A DNA stretch of 64,000 bases from Kineosphaera limosa NBRC 100340. GTDB lineage: Bacteria > Actinomycetota > Actinomycetes > Actinomycetales > Dermatophilaceae. Shown here piece after piece: positions 20,901-29,217 of the stretch. The translations under genes were made by a program, and so were the position numbers. The stretch lies in contig NZ_BAHD01000014.1 of NCBI RefSeq assembly GCF_000298215.1, positions 34,615 to 98,614 on the forward strand, in the 5' to 3' direction. The notes beneath the pieces are model-generated. The model did no database searches. It had not been told where the DNA came from and worked only from the letters and a program-made list of their open reading frames with translations. Within the stretch, counting starts at the first letter, position 1, and every line of letters begins with the position of its first letter.

Positions 20901-21305
20901 TCAGTGGTCGAGACTCATCAGCACCAGCCGCGGACGCACCTGGCGGATCAGTTCGAAATCACCGTCGGCATGCAGGATGCCCGCACTGTGGGACAGTGCG
21001 GTCTCGGCGATGAACAGGTCTCCGATCGCCCGCCGATGCCACATGCTGCGATGATGCGCCAGGTCCGATTGGAGCCGAAGGACGCGGGCGCAGATATCGA
21101 TCGGCGCATCGAGCACGGAGAAGGAATCGTGGAGTTCGGCGTGTTGGGTGTCGTAGTCACGGGCCGAGCGCGCCGAGTAGAGCCATTCGAGCAGGCCCAT
21201 CTCGCAGATCGCGAGACGGGCCGGACTGATGCCTTCGGGCAAGTGCGCACCGCTGGCAAGCCGGACATGGGCGCTCTTGTCGACGATCCACAGGTTCAGC
21301 GCCAC
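20901..21305 (-). CDS. vapC: PIN-domain ribonuclease toxin (VapC family)
   Basis: 134 residues from GTG 21305, overlapping the antitoxin stop by 10 bp. The PIN acids are visible: NLWIVDKSAHVRL (first Asp), AICEMGLLEWLYSA (Glu), RRAIGDLFIAETALSHSAGILHADGDFELI (Asp pair). The protein fits the VapC toxins of mycobacterial type that inhibit translation by cutting tRNA or rRNA. The active site looks intact. Together with the following antitoxin it forms the second VapBC module of the window. Confidence 0.88.
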   Translation of the reverse strand: MALNLWIVDKSAHVRLASGAHLPEGISPARLAICEMGLLEWLYSARSARDYDTQHAELHDSFSVLDAPIDICARVLRLQSDLAHHRSMWHRRAIGDLFIAETALSHSAGILHADGDFELIRQVRPRLVLMSLDH

Positions 21306-21523
21306 TGTTCACCCGAAAGCAGCACACTCACGTCGACGCCGTCGGGTACGCCTCGCAGGTGCCGGTCCAACCGCGCCCGGTGGCGCTGCTCATCCTGATG
21401 ATCCTCGGCGATGAGTAGCCGCAGAGCCTGCTCGACCGTCGCACGTAGGGTGCCGCCCGTTGCTGCCACGGCTTGTGCGACGAGTCCTTCGTCGAGCTCG
21501 ATGGTGGTGCGCTTCACTGCCAT
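21296..21523 (-). CDS. vapB: VapB-type antitoxin
   Basis: 75 residues: MAVKRTTIELDEGLVAQAVAATGGTLRATVEQALRLLIAEDHQDEQRHRARLDRHL. The first 45 residues match the MazE/VapB 'type II' ribbon-helix-helix antitoxins that begin with TTIELDEGLV. The C-terminal acidic-Arg part would mask the toxin. The gene precedes and overlaps the toxin gene, and two direct repeats lie immediately upstream of its start codon. Confidence 0.85.
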   Translation of the reverse strand: MAVKRTTIELDEGLVAQAVAATGGTLRATVEQALRLLIAEDHQDEQRHRARLDRHLRGVPDGVDVSVLLSGEQWR

Positions 21524-21525
21524 GC

Positions 21526-21555
21526 GTACATATTAGGCGAGGAACAGTACATATT
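21526..21555 (-). promoter_or_regulatory. Direct repeats upstream of vapB, operator candidate
   Basis: GTACATATT occurs at 21526-21534 and again at 21547-21555, 21 bp or two helical turns apart, directly upstream of the antitoxin start codon. The spacing suits cooperative binding of a VapB dimer pair on one DNA face. Confidence 0.4.
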
Positions 21556-21589
21556 CCATGCTGCGTCTACCGAGAAAGTCGGTAGTGAC

Positions 21590-22651
21590 TCAGACGCCGG
21601 AGGAGTCGGTGGCGTAGCAGGAGACGGGGCCCTCGATGTCGATCCGCACGCGTGAGCCGGGCTCGGGCGGGCGGGCGCATCGGGCGAGGACGCGGCCGCC
21701 GGACGCCCCGGGCAGGTCGAGGGCGACGAGGGTGTCGTGGCCGAAGTACTCGACCTCCGCGACGGTGGCGACGACCGCGTGGGCCGAGCCCATCGGGGCG
21801 GCCAGGGCGGGGGTGAGCACGAGTTGTTCGGGGCGCAGCACGGCGATGCCGCCACCGGGCGGCACGTTCGAGTCCTCCGGGAGGGGGCCCAGGGCGGTCT
21901 CGCCGTTCGCGGAGACCGGCAGCTCGACGACATCCCCGACGAAGCGGGCGACCTCCAGGGAGGTGGGGGTCGAGTAGACGTTGGCGGGGGCGTCGTGCAT
22001 GACGATCCGACCCCCCTGCATGACCGCGACGGAGTCGGCCATCGACAGGGCCTCCTCCTGGTCGTGGGTCACCATGAGCGCGGTCGCGCCGGCCGCCAGG
22101 AGGGCGTGGCGCACGTCGGCGCGCACGGCGCCGCGCAGGGCGGCGTCGAGCGCGGAGAACGGTTCGTCGAGCAGCACGAGTTGCGGTTCGGGCGCGAGGG
22201 CCCGCGCCAACGCCACCCGCTGTTGTTGACCGCCGGAGAGTTGGCTGGGCGGTAGATCTTCGGCGCCGGGCAGGCCGACGAGGTCGAGCAGTTCACGCAC
22301 GCGGGCCGACGTGCGGGCCTTGCGCCGCAGCCGCCCGGGCAGGCCGAAGGCGATATTGCCGGCGACATCCAGGTGCGGAAAGAGGGCGCCGTCCTGGGGC
22401 ACGATGCCGATGCCGCGGCGCTCCGGGCTGACGAACACGCCCGGGCCGGCGAGGGTTCGGCCGCCGACCTGCAGGGTGCCGGAGTCCGGCGCCAGGTGCC
22501 CGGCCACGATCCGCAGCAACGTCGTCTTGCCGCAGCCCGACGGTCCCAGCAGCACGCTGAGGTCGCCCTCGCGCACGTCGAAGTCGACGTCGCGCAGCAC
22601 CCGGTGCGCGCCGAACGCCTTGTTGACGGCGCGGATCTGCACGCTGCTCAT
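21590..22651 (-). CDS. fbpC: Ferric-iron ABC transporter ATP-binding protein (FbpC-like)
   Basis: The start is ATG 22651, which overlaps the permease stop as ATGA (353 residues). Walker A is GPSGCGKTT, the Q-loop IVPQDGALFPHLDVAGNIAFGL, the signature LSGGQQQRVALARALAPEP, Walker B LVLLDEPFSALDAAL and the switch His in MVTHDQEEAL. The last 110 residues form a TOBE-like regulatory domain (GGIAVLRPEQLVLTP, VEYFGHDTLVALDLPG). This architecture and the partner genes fit the FbpABC/AfuABC ferric-iron family rather than spermidine or sulfate importers. Confidence 0.92.
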   Translation of the reverse strand: MSSVQIRAVNKAFGAHRVLRDVDFDVREGDLSVLLGPSGCGKTTLLRIVAGHLAPDSGTLQVGGRTLAGPGVFVSPERRGIGIVPQDGALFPHLDVAGNIAFGLPGRLRRKARTSARVRELLDLVGLPGAEDLPPSQLSGGQQQRVALARALAPEPQLVLLDEPFSALDAALRGAVRADVRHALLAAGATALMVTHDQEEALSMADSVAVMQGGRIVMHDAPANVYSTPTSLEVARFVGDVVELPVSANGETALGPLPEDSNVPPGGGIAVLRPEQLVLTPALAAPMGSAHAVVATVAEVEYFGHDTLVALDLPGASGGRVLARCARPPEPGSRVRIDIEGPVSCYATDSSGV

Positions 22652-24297
22652 CGTTCCCCCTCCCGATCGTCGGCTCGCCCGGCGCCCGGCCCCTGCGCCT
22701 TGGCCGGGCGCTGGCCGCCGAACGCGCCGCTGGTGTGCAACAGCCACAGCGTAGGGGCGATCCCCAGTGCCACGAGCGCCGCCGCGTACGGAACGGCCTG
22801 CCCGTGCGCGGCGATCGAGGTGTAGGTCCACAGGCTGGTGGCCAGGGTGTCGACGCCGGTGGGGTGCAGCATGAGCGTCGCGGGCAGCTCCTTGGCGCTG
22901 ATGAGGGTGACGAGCGCGGCGCCGGTGGCGATGCCGGGGGCGGCCAGCGGCAGCGTGACACGCCGCCACGTCGTCAACCTGGAGTTGCCGAGGGAGCGCG
23001 ACACCTCCTCCAGGGCCGGCGAGCTGACGGCGACGGCGGCCCGCACGGCGCCCACGGCCGCGGGTAGGAAGAGCACGACGTAGGCGAAGACGAGCATCGG
23101 CCCGCGCTGGTACAGGTCAGGCACGACGCGCAGGCCGAAGAACACGAGGGACAGGGCGACGACGATGCCCGGCAGGGCGTGCCCGGCCCACGTCGCGGAC
23201 TCGATGAGGCGGGCGGCGCGGCCGCGGTAGCGGGCGGCGAGGATGCCGACGGGCACGGCGAGCAGCGTGCAGACGAGGGCTCCGGCGACGGAGTAGCGGG
23301 CCGTGGCCAGGGTGCTGGCCAGGAGCCGGTCGACGTCGATGCCGGCGTTGAGGCTGACGGAGGCCCAGCGCGCCAGGCCCGCGAGCGGCACACCGAGGGC
23401 GAGCACGAGGAGGCCGACGACGCCGGCCCACCAGGCCCAGCGGCTCGCGCCGAGGGTCACCGGCTCGTGGCGGCGGGACATGCCGCCGCCGACCCGGGCG
23501 GTCTCGGTGCCCGAGCGGGTGCTGTGTTCGGCGGTGGTGATCGCGATGGTGAGGCCGACCAGGACGCAGGCCAGCACGGCCGCGGGGGTGCGATCGAAGC
23601 TCGCCTGATAGCTCATGAAGATCGCCCGGGTGAAGACGTCGCACTGCAGCATGGCGACGGCGCCGAAGTCGCTGAGCGTGTAGAGGGCGACGAGCAGGGC
23701 ACCGGAGGCGGCCGCGGGCCGCACGCGGGGCACGGTGACCCGGCGGAACGTCTCCCAGCGGCCGGCGCCCAGCGAGCGGGCGACCTCCTCCTGTGCGGGG
23801 TCGGTGCGCCGCAGGGCGGCCGCGACCGGCAGGTACACGTAGGGAAAGGAGACGAGCGTCAGCACGATGCTCGCCCCGAGCAGCCCGCGGGCCCACGGCG
23901 CGGAGATGAGCCAGGCGAACGCCGCGACGTAGCTGGGGACCGCCAGGGGCAGCCCGGCGAGCACCGCCAGCACGCGGCGGCCGGGTAGGTCGGTGCGCAC
24001 GACGAGCAGTGCGGTCGTGATGCCGAGCACGAGGGAGCCGCCGGTGACGATGCCGGTGAGGGCCAGGCTGCGGAAGAGCAGTTCGAGGGTGCGGGGGCGG
24101 CTGAGGATCTCCAGGATGCGCTCGGGTCCGGCCTCGGCGGTGCGCACGAAGAGGTAGAGCAGCGGGATGAGCGCCACCGTGGCCGCGACCGCCCCGGCCG
24201 CCAGCAGCAGCGGCGGCGCGGAGTCGGGGCGGCGGACACGCCGACGGCGCGCCGGGGTGGAATCCTCGGCGCGCCGCTGCGTCGTCGTCAGGCTCAG
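22648..24297 (-). CDS. fbpB: Ferric-iron ABC transporter permease (FbpB-like, fused two-half)
   Basis: Two tandem binding-protein-dependent permease domains in one chain, as in FbpB/SfuB. The EAA-type loops are EEVARSLGAGRWETFRRVTVPRVRPA (first half) and EEVSRSLGNSRLTTWRRVTLPLAAPG (second half). The first conventional start, GTG 24177, would cut the first membrane helix (APPLLLAAGAVAATVALIPLLYLFV) in the middle. The frame is open upstream to a CTG at 24297 that overlaps the fbpA stop as CTGA, with AGGTGGG about 7 bases upstream. I therefore extend to 24297 (549 residues) as an inference. The coupling mirrors the ATGA/GTGA overlaps elsewhere in the window. Confidence 0.88.
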   Translation of the reverse strand: MSLTTTQRRAEDSTPARRRRVRRPDSAPPLLLAAGAVAATVALIPLLYLFVRTAEAGPERILEILSRPRTLELLFRSLALTGIVTGGSLVLGITTALLVVRTDLPGRRVLAVLAGLPLAVPSYVAAFAWLISAPWARGLLGASIVLTLVSFPYVYLPVAAALRRTDPAQEEVARSLGAGRWETFRRVTVPRVRPAAASGALLVALYTLSDFGAVAMLQCDVFTRAIFMSYQASFDRTPAAVLACVLVGLTIAITTAEHSTRSGTETARVGGGMSRRHEPVTLGASRWAWWAGVVGLLVLALGVPLAGLARWASVSLNAGIDVDRLLASTLATARYSVAGALVCTLLAVPVGILAARYRGRAARLIESATWAGHALPGIVVALSLVFFGLRVVPDLYQRGPMLVFAYVVLFLPAAVGAVRAAVAVSSPALEEVSRSLGNSRLTTWRRVTLPLAAPGIATGAALVTLISAKELPATLMLHPTGVDTLATSLWTYTSIAAHGQAVPYAAALVALGIAPTLWLLHTSGAFGGQRPAKAQGPGAGRADDREGER

Positions 24298-25358
24298 GTC
24301 AGGCCCACCTGTCCGAGCAGCTCAAGGGTCTGGGGCAGGGAGTCCAGGTCGTTGAGGTCGATCGCGGGCTTCTTGAGGGTGCTCAGGTCGGGTAGGTCGT
24401 GCTTGGACGTCACGCCTTCGATCACCGGGTATTCGGCGGTCTCGTCGGCGAAGTACGTCTGCGCCTCCTTGCTGAGCAGGAAGTTCACGGCCTTGTTCGC
24501 AGCCTCGCTCTGGTCGGTGCCCGCGACCACTCCGACTCCGGCGACGTTGATGAGGGCGCCGGGGTCTTCGCTGTCGAGGAAGCGGATCTTGCTCTTCACG
24601 GCGTCGCCCTCTTCGGCAACCTTGGCATACCAGTAGTAGTGGTTGATGAGGCCGAGGTCGACCTCGCCGGACTCCACGCCCTCGAGCACCCCACCGTTGC
24701 GCTCGTAGGCGCGGGGCTCCTGTGCCTTGAACTTCGTCAGCCAGTCGCGGGCGCCGTCCTCGCCCTTGGTGACGCGCAGCGCCGTGACGAAGGACTGCCA
24801 GGAGGCGTTGGTCGGCGCGTACCCGATCTTGCCCCCCTTGTACTTGGGCTCCAGCACAACGTCGATGGAGGTGGCGTTGGCGATCTCCGGCGCCGTCGCC
24901 GGGTTGTAGGCGATGACGCGGGCGCGGGCGGACGTGGCGACCCACAGGTTGTTCTCGTCGGCGTAGCCGTCGATGACCTGGCCGGTGGTCTGGGCGTCCA
25001 GCGCGGCGAGTCGGTTCTGCTTGGCGAGGGCTCCGAGCGCTCCGGCGTCCTGGCCGAAGAAGAGGTCGGCCGGGGAGTTGTCCCCCTCCTCCAGGATCTG
25101 GGCGGCCATGGCGGCGGTGTCGCCGTAGCGCACCTGCACGGGAGCGCCGACGGCCTGCTCGAGTTTGCCCAGCAGCGGGCCGACCAGCTTCTCGTTGCGG
25201 CCGGAGTAGATGACGAGGCCGGAGTTGTCGGCCGCGGCGGCGGCGGTCTGCTCGGCGGTCGGTGCGCTGCCCGCGCCGGCGCCGTTGCCGCAGGCGGCGA
25301 GCACGCCGGCCGTCAACGCCGCGGCAAAGATGGTGGTGACCGCGCGGGTCGAGTGCAT
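24294..25358 (-). CDS. fbpA: Ferric-iron substrate-binding lipoprotein (FbpA-like)
   Basis: 354 residues. The signal peptide ends in the lipobox LAACGNG. The mature part begins LVIYSGRNEKLVGPLLGKLEQAVGAPVQVRYG, typical of FbpA/FutA ferric-binding proteins, and contains LGLINHYYWYAK, where the paired Tyr residues correspond to the iron ligands of the family. The start ATG 25358 is preceded by GAGGAGAGG. It lies first in the fbpABC operon, 46 bp downstream of an iron box, so iron-dependent repression is very likely. Confidence 0.93.
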   Translation of the reverse strand: MHSTRAVTTIFAAALTAGVLAACGNGAGAGSAPTAEQTAAAAADNSGLVIYSGRNEKLVGPLLGKLEQAVGAPVQVRYGDTAAMAAQILEEGDNSPADLFFGQDAGALGALAKQNRLAALDAQTTGQVIDGYADENNLWVATSARARVIAYNPATAPEIANATSIDVVLEPKYKGGKIGYAPTNASWQSFVTALRVTKGEDGARDWLTKFKAQEPRAYERNGGVLEGVESGEVDLGLINHYYWYAKVAEEGDAVKSKIRFLDSEDPGALINVAGVGVVAGTDQSEAANKAVNFLLSKEAQTYFADETAEYPVIEGVTSKHDLPDLSTLKKPAIDLNDLDSLPQTLELLGQVGLT

Positions 25359-25404
25359 GGTGGAGGCCTCTCCTCAGCTGTATCTCAGGAACGCGCCCAC
25401 CCTA

Positions 25405-25423
25405 TAAGGCAAGGCTCACCTAA
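25405..25423. promoter_or_regulatory. Iron box upstream of fbpABC
   Basis: On the fbpA strand TTAGGTGAGCCTTGCCTTA, a 19-bp near-palindrome matching the IdeR/DmdR consensus at most positions. It sits 46 bp upstream of the fbpA start codon, where it would overlap the promoter. Confidence 0.82.
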
Positions 25424-25479
25424 GAGAAGGGGTGGGTTGTCTCGGCTGGGCCCGCGGCCCGGGGGGCCCGACCACACCC

Positions 25480-25556
25480 CTCGGCCCGGCCCCACCCCTC
25501 GGCCCGGCCCCTCCCCTCCGCTCGGCCCCACCCCTCCGCTCGGCCCCACCCCTCCG
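25480..25556. repeat. GC-rich tandem repeat, about 18-bp unit, four units
   Basis: Two perfect copies of CTCGGCCCCACCCCTCCG (25521-25538 and 25539-25556) are preceded by two related units (25480-25497 and 25498-25520). It lies in the 547-bp divergent gap between fbpA and the heparinase-like gene. No open frame across it looks coding. Confidence 0.75.
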
Positions 25557-25559
25557 TTC

Positions 25560-25627
25560 GACTGTTGCGGTCGTTGCCGACGGTTGTGGTTGCGACCGCG
25601 CCCCTCGGCAGTGGGCGCAACCGTCGA
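25560..25627 (+). repeat. Degenerate copy of the structured intergenic repeat
   Basis: The core TTGCCGACGGTTGTGGTTGCGACCGC and the following CTCGGCAG resemble the 80-bp repeat at 8675 and 13242, but the 5' GTCCACATCC part and the GGGAGGGC part are lost. I regard it as a decayed member. Confidence 0.5.
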
Positions 25628-25747
25628 CTTCGGCGGCGACAATGCGGGAACATTTCGATCAATCGTTCAAGACGAACGTTTCAGGATTTCGCTGTTCTCG
25701 ACATTCTCTTCAAACACTCGGCGCCTTTCTGGATGGCCCGACAATTC

Positions 25748-25776
25748 TTGACCGAGCGGGTTCGGCGACCTAGCCT
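25748..25776 (+). promoter_or_regulatory. Candidate sigma-70-type promoter for the heparinase-like gene
   Basis: TTGACC, a 17-bp spacer and TAGCCT form a plausible -35/-10 pair in a locally AT-richer stretch (about 25630-25790). It is about 130 bp upstream of the ATG at 25906. No iron box is seen on this side. Confidence 0.35.
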
Positions 25777-25905
25777 GAATTGCATACACGTGCGCCGAGC
25801 CGGCGCGTGTCCACCCAGGACGTGAGATGCGGGGGTATCTCGAGGCAGCAGCGCTGCGCGTCCGGCGGTGTGAGTTGACGGGGGTCCGGGTGGATAGGGG
25901 CGGCG

Positions 25906-27654
25906 ATGCCGCGTGTGCGTGTGCTGGCGGCTGCGGCCGCCTGCCTGGCCGTGCCGATCCTCGTCACGACCCTGTTCAGTTCCGGCGCGCCGCCGCAGGC
26001 ACCGCCGTCGCAGCTAGTGGCTGAAAACCCCTGTCCGAGAACTGAGGTCGATCCGCTGGGGTTGAACCGGCAGGTCACCAGCCGCTGCGACCGGACGAGC
26101 GAAGAGCCGGTCCGCGACGACGCTCCGATCCACGTGACCCTCGACTCGGGGCCGTCGTTCACGCTCGGCGCCGAGCCCTGGCGGCGCGGCGGGCAGCTCT
26201 CGAGCGACCCGACGTGGCAGATGACGATGTTCAGCCTCGACTGGGTGCCACCGTTGGTGCGCCGTGCGATCAGTGATTCGCAGGATGAGGTGAAAGAAAG
26301 ACTGCTGGCGACGGTCACCCGCTTCTATGCCGAGAATCCGGACCCGGGAAACAATGACCGGGGATGGGACGAGGGCACGTCCCTGCGCCGGCTGGAGGCC
26401 CTCTCCTGTCTGTATTCGATGACCTCGGATCGCCGCCTCATCCCGGCCATGGAGGCGGAGGCCGGGGTGCTTTTCAGCGACCGCTATTACGGCCCGCCGA
26501 ATCACCCGGTGCACAACCACGGACTGATGGCGAACGTACGGCTCATCGAGGCCGGCCGCCAGATCGGCCGGGACGACTGGGTGCGGGACGCGACGGCGCG
26601 GCTCAAGGACGAGATGCCGGAGGCGTTCAGCACGAGCGGCACGACGCTGGAGCAGTCGTCGGGGTACCAGATCATCAACGCGAACATGTGGGCCGGCGCT
26701 GGGCGGATGGTCGCGGCGGCTGATCCCGACGATCCGTTCCTGACGTTGCTGGGTGAGACGGTGACGCGGGCGCGGGGCGTCGCGGCGTGGCTGACGGAGC
26801 CCGACGGCCGGATCGTGCAGATCGGCGACGCGAATCGCGTGAAGGGCACCGCGACGGACTGTTCGGCGCCGGGGCTGTTTCGGGATGACGAGGCGGGGCT
26901 CGTGGTGGGTCGGTGGTCGTGGACGGACCCGAAGACGACGTACTTCACGCTGCGCTACGGCCCGCCGCGCCGATCGCACGGGCACCACGATCAGGGGTCG
27001 CTGACGTGGACGGCCGGCGGGCATCGGGTGCTCGTGGGCAGCGGCTTCTTCGGCTACGACCAGAAGGATCCGCTGGTCGTGTGGGGCTTCTCGCCGGCGG
27101 CGGCCAACGTGGCGCGCCCGCCGGGGGCGGCGCCGACCCGCAAGGACGGGTTCATCCTCGTCGACGAGGCGCAGGACGCGGCGGGCCGCACGCTGACTCT
27201 GACGGGCTCGCCCTACGGCGCGCAGCAGCGGCGGATCGTGCACATCGACCCGGGCCGCGCAGGCGTCTCCACGGCGACGATCACCGACGACCTCCCCAGT
27301 GGCGCCGAATCGCCGCTGGAGCAGCGCTGGCTGCTGGACCCGGACTGGACCGCGGCCAAACAGCTGGCTCCAGGCCGCTGGTCCCTGACGCATAAGTCCG
27401 GCGCCCAGCTCGTCGTCGACAGTCCCGGCGCCACCATCGCTGCCGTGCGCGGCAGCAGCGATCCCATCGGCGGTTGGGTCTTTCCGCACCGCGGCCAGAA
27501 GCAACCCGCCTACCAACTGACCATCACCGGCCCCGGGCTCGTCCGCACGACCTTCCGTCTCACCACCGAAAAGCCCGCGCCGTCCGGCTCGGCGACTCCG
27601 TCGGTCGACCCGACCGCTTCGAGCCACGCCGACGCTGCCCAGGCCGCGCCGTAG
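25906..27654 (+). CDS. Exported heparinase II/III-like polysaccharide lyase
   Basis: 582 residues; ATG 25906 follows an AGGGG ribosome-binding site. A signal peptide or anchor (VRVLAAAAACLAVPILVTTLFSSG) precedes an alpha-helical toroid-like region (DEGTSLRRLEALSCLYSM; PVHNHGLMANVRLIEAGRQIGRDDW; LEQSSGYQIINANMW), and then a heparinase II/III beta-sandwich with FTLRYGPPRRSHGHHDQGSLTWTAGGHRVLVGSGFFGYDQKDP. The conserved His-rich motif corresponds to the lyase catalytic region of PF07940-type enzymes. The C-terminal 40 residues are Pro/Ser/Ala-rich. The likely role is cleavage of an extracellular uronate-containing glycan. It is a single-gene unit whose presumed substrate class matches the epimerase pair at 15947-19097. 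Confidence 0.82.
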   Translation: MPRVRVLAAAAACLAVPILVTTLFSSGAPPQAPPSQLVAENPCPRTEVDPLGLNRQVTSRCDRTSEEPVRDDAPIHVTLDSGPSFTLGAEPWRRGGQLSSDPTWQMTMFSLDWVPPLVRRAISDSQDEVKERLLATVTRFYAENPDPGNNDRGWDEGTSLRRLEALSCLYSMTSDRRLIPAMEAEAGVLFSDRYYGPPNHPVHNHGLMANVRLIEAGRQIGRDDWVRDATARLKDEMPEAFSTSGTTLEQSSGYQIINANMWAGAGRMVAAADPDDPFLTLLGETVTRARGVAAWLTEPDGRIVQIGDANRVKGTATDCSAPGLFRDDEAGLVVGRWSWTDPKTTYFTLRYGPPRRSHGHHDQGSLTWTAGGHRVLVGSGFFGYDQKDPLVVWGFSPAAANVARPPGAAPTRKDGFILVDEAQDAAGRTLTLTGSPYGAQQRRIVHIDPGRAGVSTATITDDLPSGAESPLEQRWLLDPDWTAAKQLAPGRWSLTHKSGAQLVVDSPGATIAAVRGSSDPIGGWVFPHRGQKQPAYQLTITGPGLVRTTFRLTTEKPAPSGSATPSVDPTASSHADAAQAAP

Positions 27655-27693
27655 GGGCCTGCTGCCGGAGACCCCCCGGCGGCGTCGGGTGAC

Positions 27694-27709
27694 CGCCACA
27701 GCGGTGGCG
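27694..27709 (+). terminator. Small hairpin after the heparinase-like gene
   Basis: CGCCAC-AGCG-GTGGCG is a 6-bp perfect stem with a 4-base loop, 40 bp after the heparinase stop codon and 50 bp before jetA. No T-run follows, so it is at best a weak or factor-dependent terminator. Confidence 0.3.
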
Positions 27710-27759
27710 CAAGAGCGGCCCTTGGGCGGGTGGAACAGGCCGTCGGGCAGCATGGGGGG

Positions 27760-29217
27760 ATGTCCGCCCTCGCCGCCGCGCTCACCTTCGGGCGGCTCGT
27801 GCGCGAGAGCGCGACGCTGCGCCTGCTGCGGGCCGACCATGTGGCGGTGGCCGCGGCCATGCTCTCGACGCACCTCGGTGCCCCCGGCGCGCGCCTGCCG
27901 GCCGATGACCTGCACGAACTGCTCGAGGCCGACCTCGAGGAGCTGCGCGATCACTTCGATCTGGGGGCCAAGTCCGCGAAGGCGTACTGCGACGACTGGC
28001 GGGCGGCCGGCCTGCTCGTCCGCCGTCCCGCGCCGGAGTCGCGCGGGGAGACCTACGAGCTGTCTCCGGAGGCGATCGACGGGCTGCGGATCCTCGCCCA
28101 GCTCGACGAACCCCGCTCGACGGTCACCGAGTCGCGCCTGGTCGGGCTCATGGCGGCGGTCCATCAGCTCGCGATCGACACCGACACCGACGTCACGCGC
28201 CGCGTCGAGGCGTTGCGCGCCGAGCGGGACCGGCTCGACGCGCAGATCGACCGGCTCACCGGAGGCGACGTCGACGTGCTCGACGATCGGCGGGCCCTCG
28301 AGCGGGTCACCGACGTGCTTCTCCAGGCCCGCGACCTGCCCGCGGATTTCGCCCGGGTGCGGGCCCGCTTCGAGGAGCTCAACCAGGACCTGCGCGCGAG
28401 CATCGTCAACGCCGACGCGGCCCAGAGCACCGTGCTCGACGACGTCTTCCGCGGCGTCGACCTCATCGAATCCTCCGACGAGGGAAGGACGTTCACGGCC
28501 TTCTCGGCGCTCATCCGGGATCCGGAGCGGTCGGCGACCTTCGACGTCGACGTCGCCGACATCCTCGATCGGGAGTTCGCGCGGCGCCTGCCGCCGGAGG
28601 CCCGCCGGATGCTGCGGACCCTCGTCCGCGAGCTGAAGAACGGCAGCCGCGAGGTGCACGGTGTGCTCACGGAGTTCGCCCGCGGCCTGCGGCGCTACGT
28701 GCACTCCCAGGAGTTCGCGCGCGACCGGGCGATGCGCCAGGCCCTCCAGGAGGCGCTCGCCGCCGCGATCCCCGCGAGCCGCCAGACCCGCCCGTACCGC
28801 GACGTCGGGCTCGAGCTGGAGCTGTCGGCGATGCGCCTGACCAGCGTCGGGGAGACGACGCCGCACGATCCGACGGAGTTCGACACCGGCTCCGCCCTGC
28901 TCGACGAGCCGCCTGGCAGCGTCGATCTCGCGGTGCTCGCGGCGCTGGCGCGCGAGACCGAGATCGACTACCCCGAGCTGGTGCGGCACGTCAACGCCGT
29001 GCTGGCGGGAGCCTCGACCGCGAGCGTCGGCGAGGTGCTGCACGCCCATCCCGCGAGCCAGGGCGTCGCGAGCGTCGTCGGACTGCTGTCGCTGGCCACC
29101 CGTTACGGCGAGGTGCGCGACGCCGAGACCGAGCAGCTCACCTGGCAGGGCGTCGACGGCATCGACCGCCACGCCGACGTCGAGCGGCACCTCTTCACCC
29201 AGGAGGTGGACGCGTGA
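27760..29217 (+). CDS. jetA: Wadjet subunit JetA (DUF3375, kleisin-like)
   Basis: The start is ATG 27760, preceded by a G-rich site (485 residues); GTG 27730 is an in-frame alternative. The N-terminus (LTFGRLVRESATLRLLRADHVAVAAAMLSTHL) followed by SAKAYCDDWRAAGLLVRRP is characteristic of DUF3375. The middle is helical and Arg/Glu-rich, with VTRRVEALRAERDRLDAQIDRLTGGDVDVLDD. The C-terminal half contains VHGVLTEFARGLRRYVHSQEFARDRAMRQAL. JetA is the kleisin-like bridge of the JetABC SMC complex, which restricts plasmids by extruding DNA loops and presenting circles to JetD. It opens a four-gene operon with GTGA overlaps. Confidence 0.92.
   Translation: MSALAAALTFGRLVRESATLRLLRADHVAVAAAMLSTHLGAPGARLPADDLHELLEADLEELRDHFDLGAKSAKAYCDDWRAAGLLVRRPAPESRGETYELSPEAIDGLRILAQLDEPRSTVTESRLVGLMAAVHQLAIDTDTDVTRRVEALRAERDRLDAQIDRLTGGDVDVLDDRRALERVTDVLLQARDLPADFARVRARFEELNQDLRASIVNADAAQSTVLDDVFRGVDLIESSDEGRTFTAFSALIRDPERSATFDVDVADILDREFARRLPPEARRMLRTLVRELKNGSREVHGVLTEFARGLRRYVHSQEFARDRAMRQALQEALAAAIPASRQTRPYRDVGLELELSAMRLTSVGETTPHDPTEFDTGSALLDEPPGSVDLAVLAALARETEIDYPELVRHVNAVLAGASTASVGEVLHAHPASQGVASVVGLLSLATRYGEVRDAETEQLTWQGVDGIDRHADVERHLFTQEVDA

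Noticed and set aside
26014..29190. Very long open frame on the minus strand (over 1000 codons) opposite the heparinase-like and jetA genes
   Set aside because: It is Arg/Gly/His-rich, lacks recognisable motifs and is the expected antisense shadow of high-GC genes. The plus-strand genes have clear families and overlaps.
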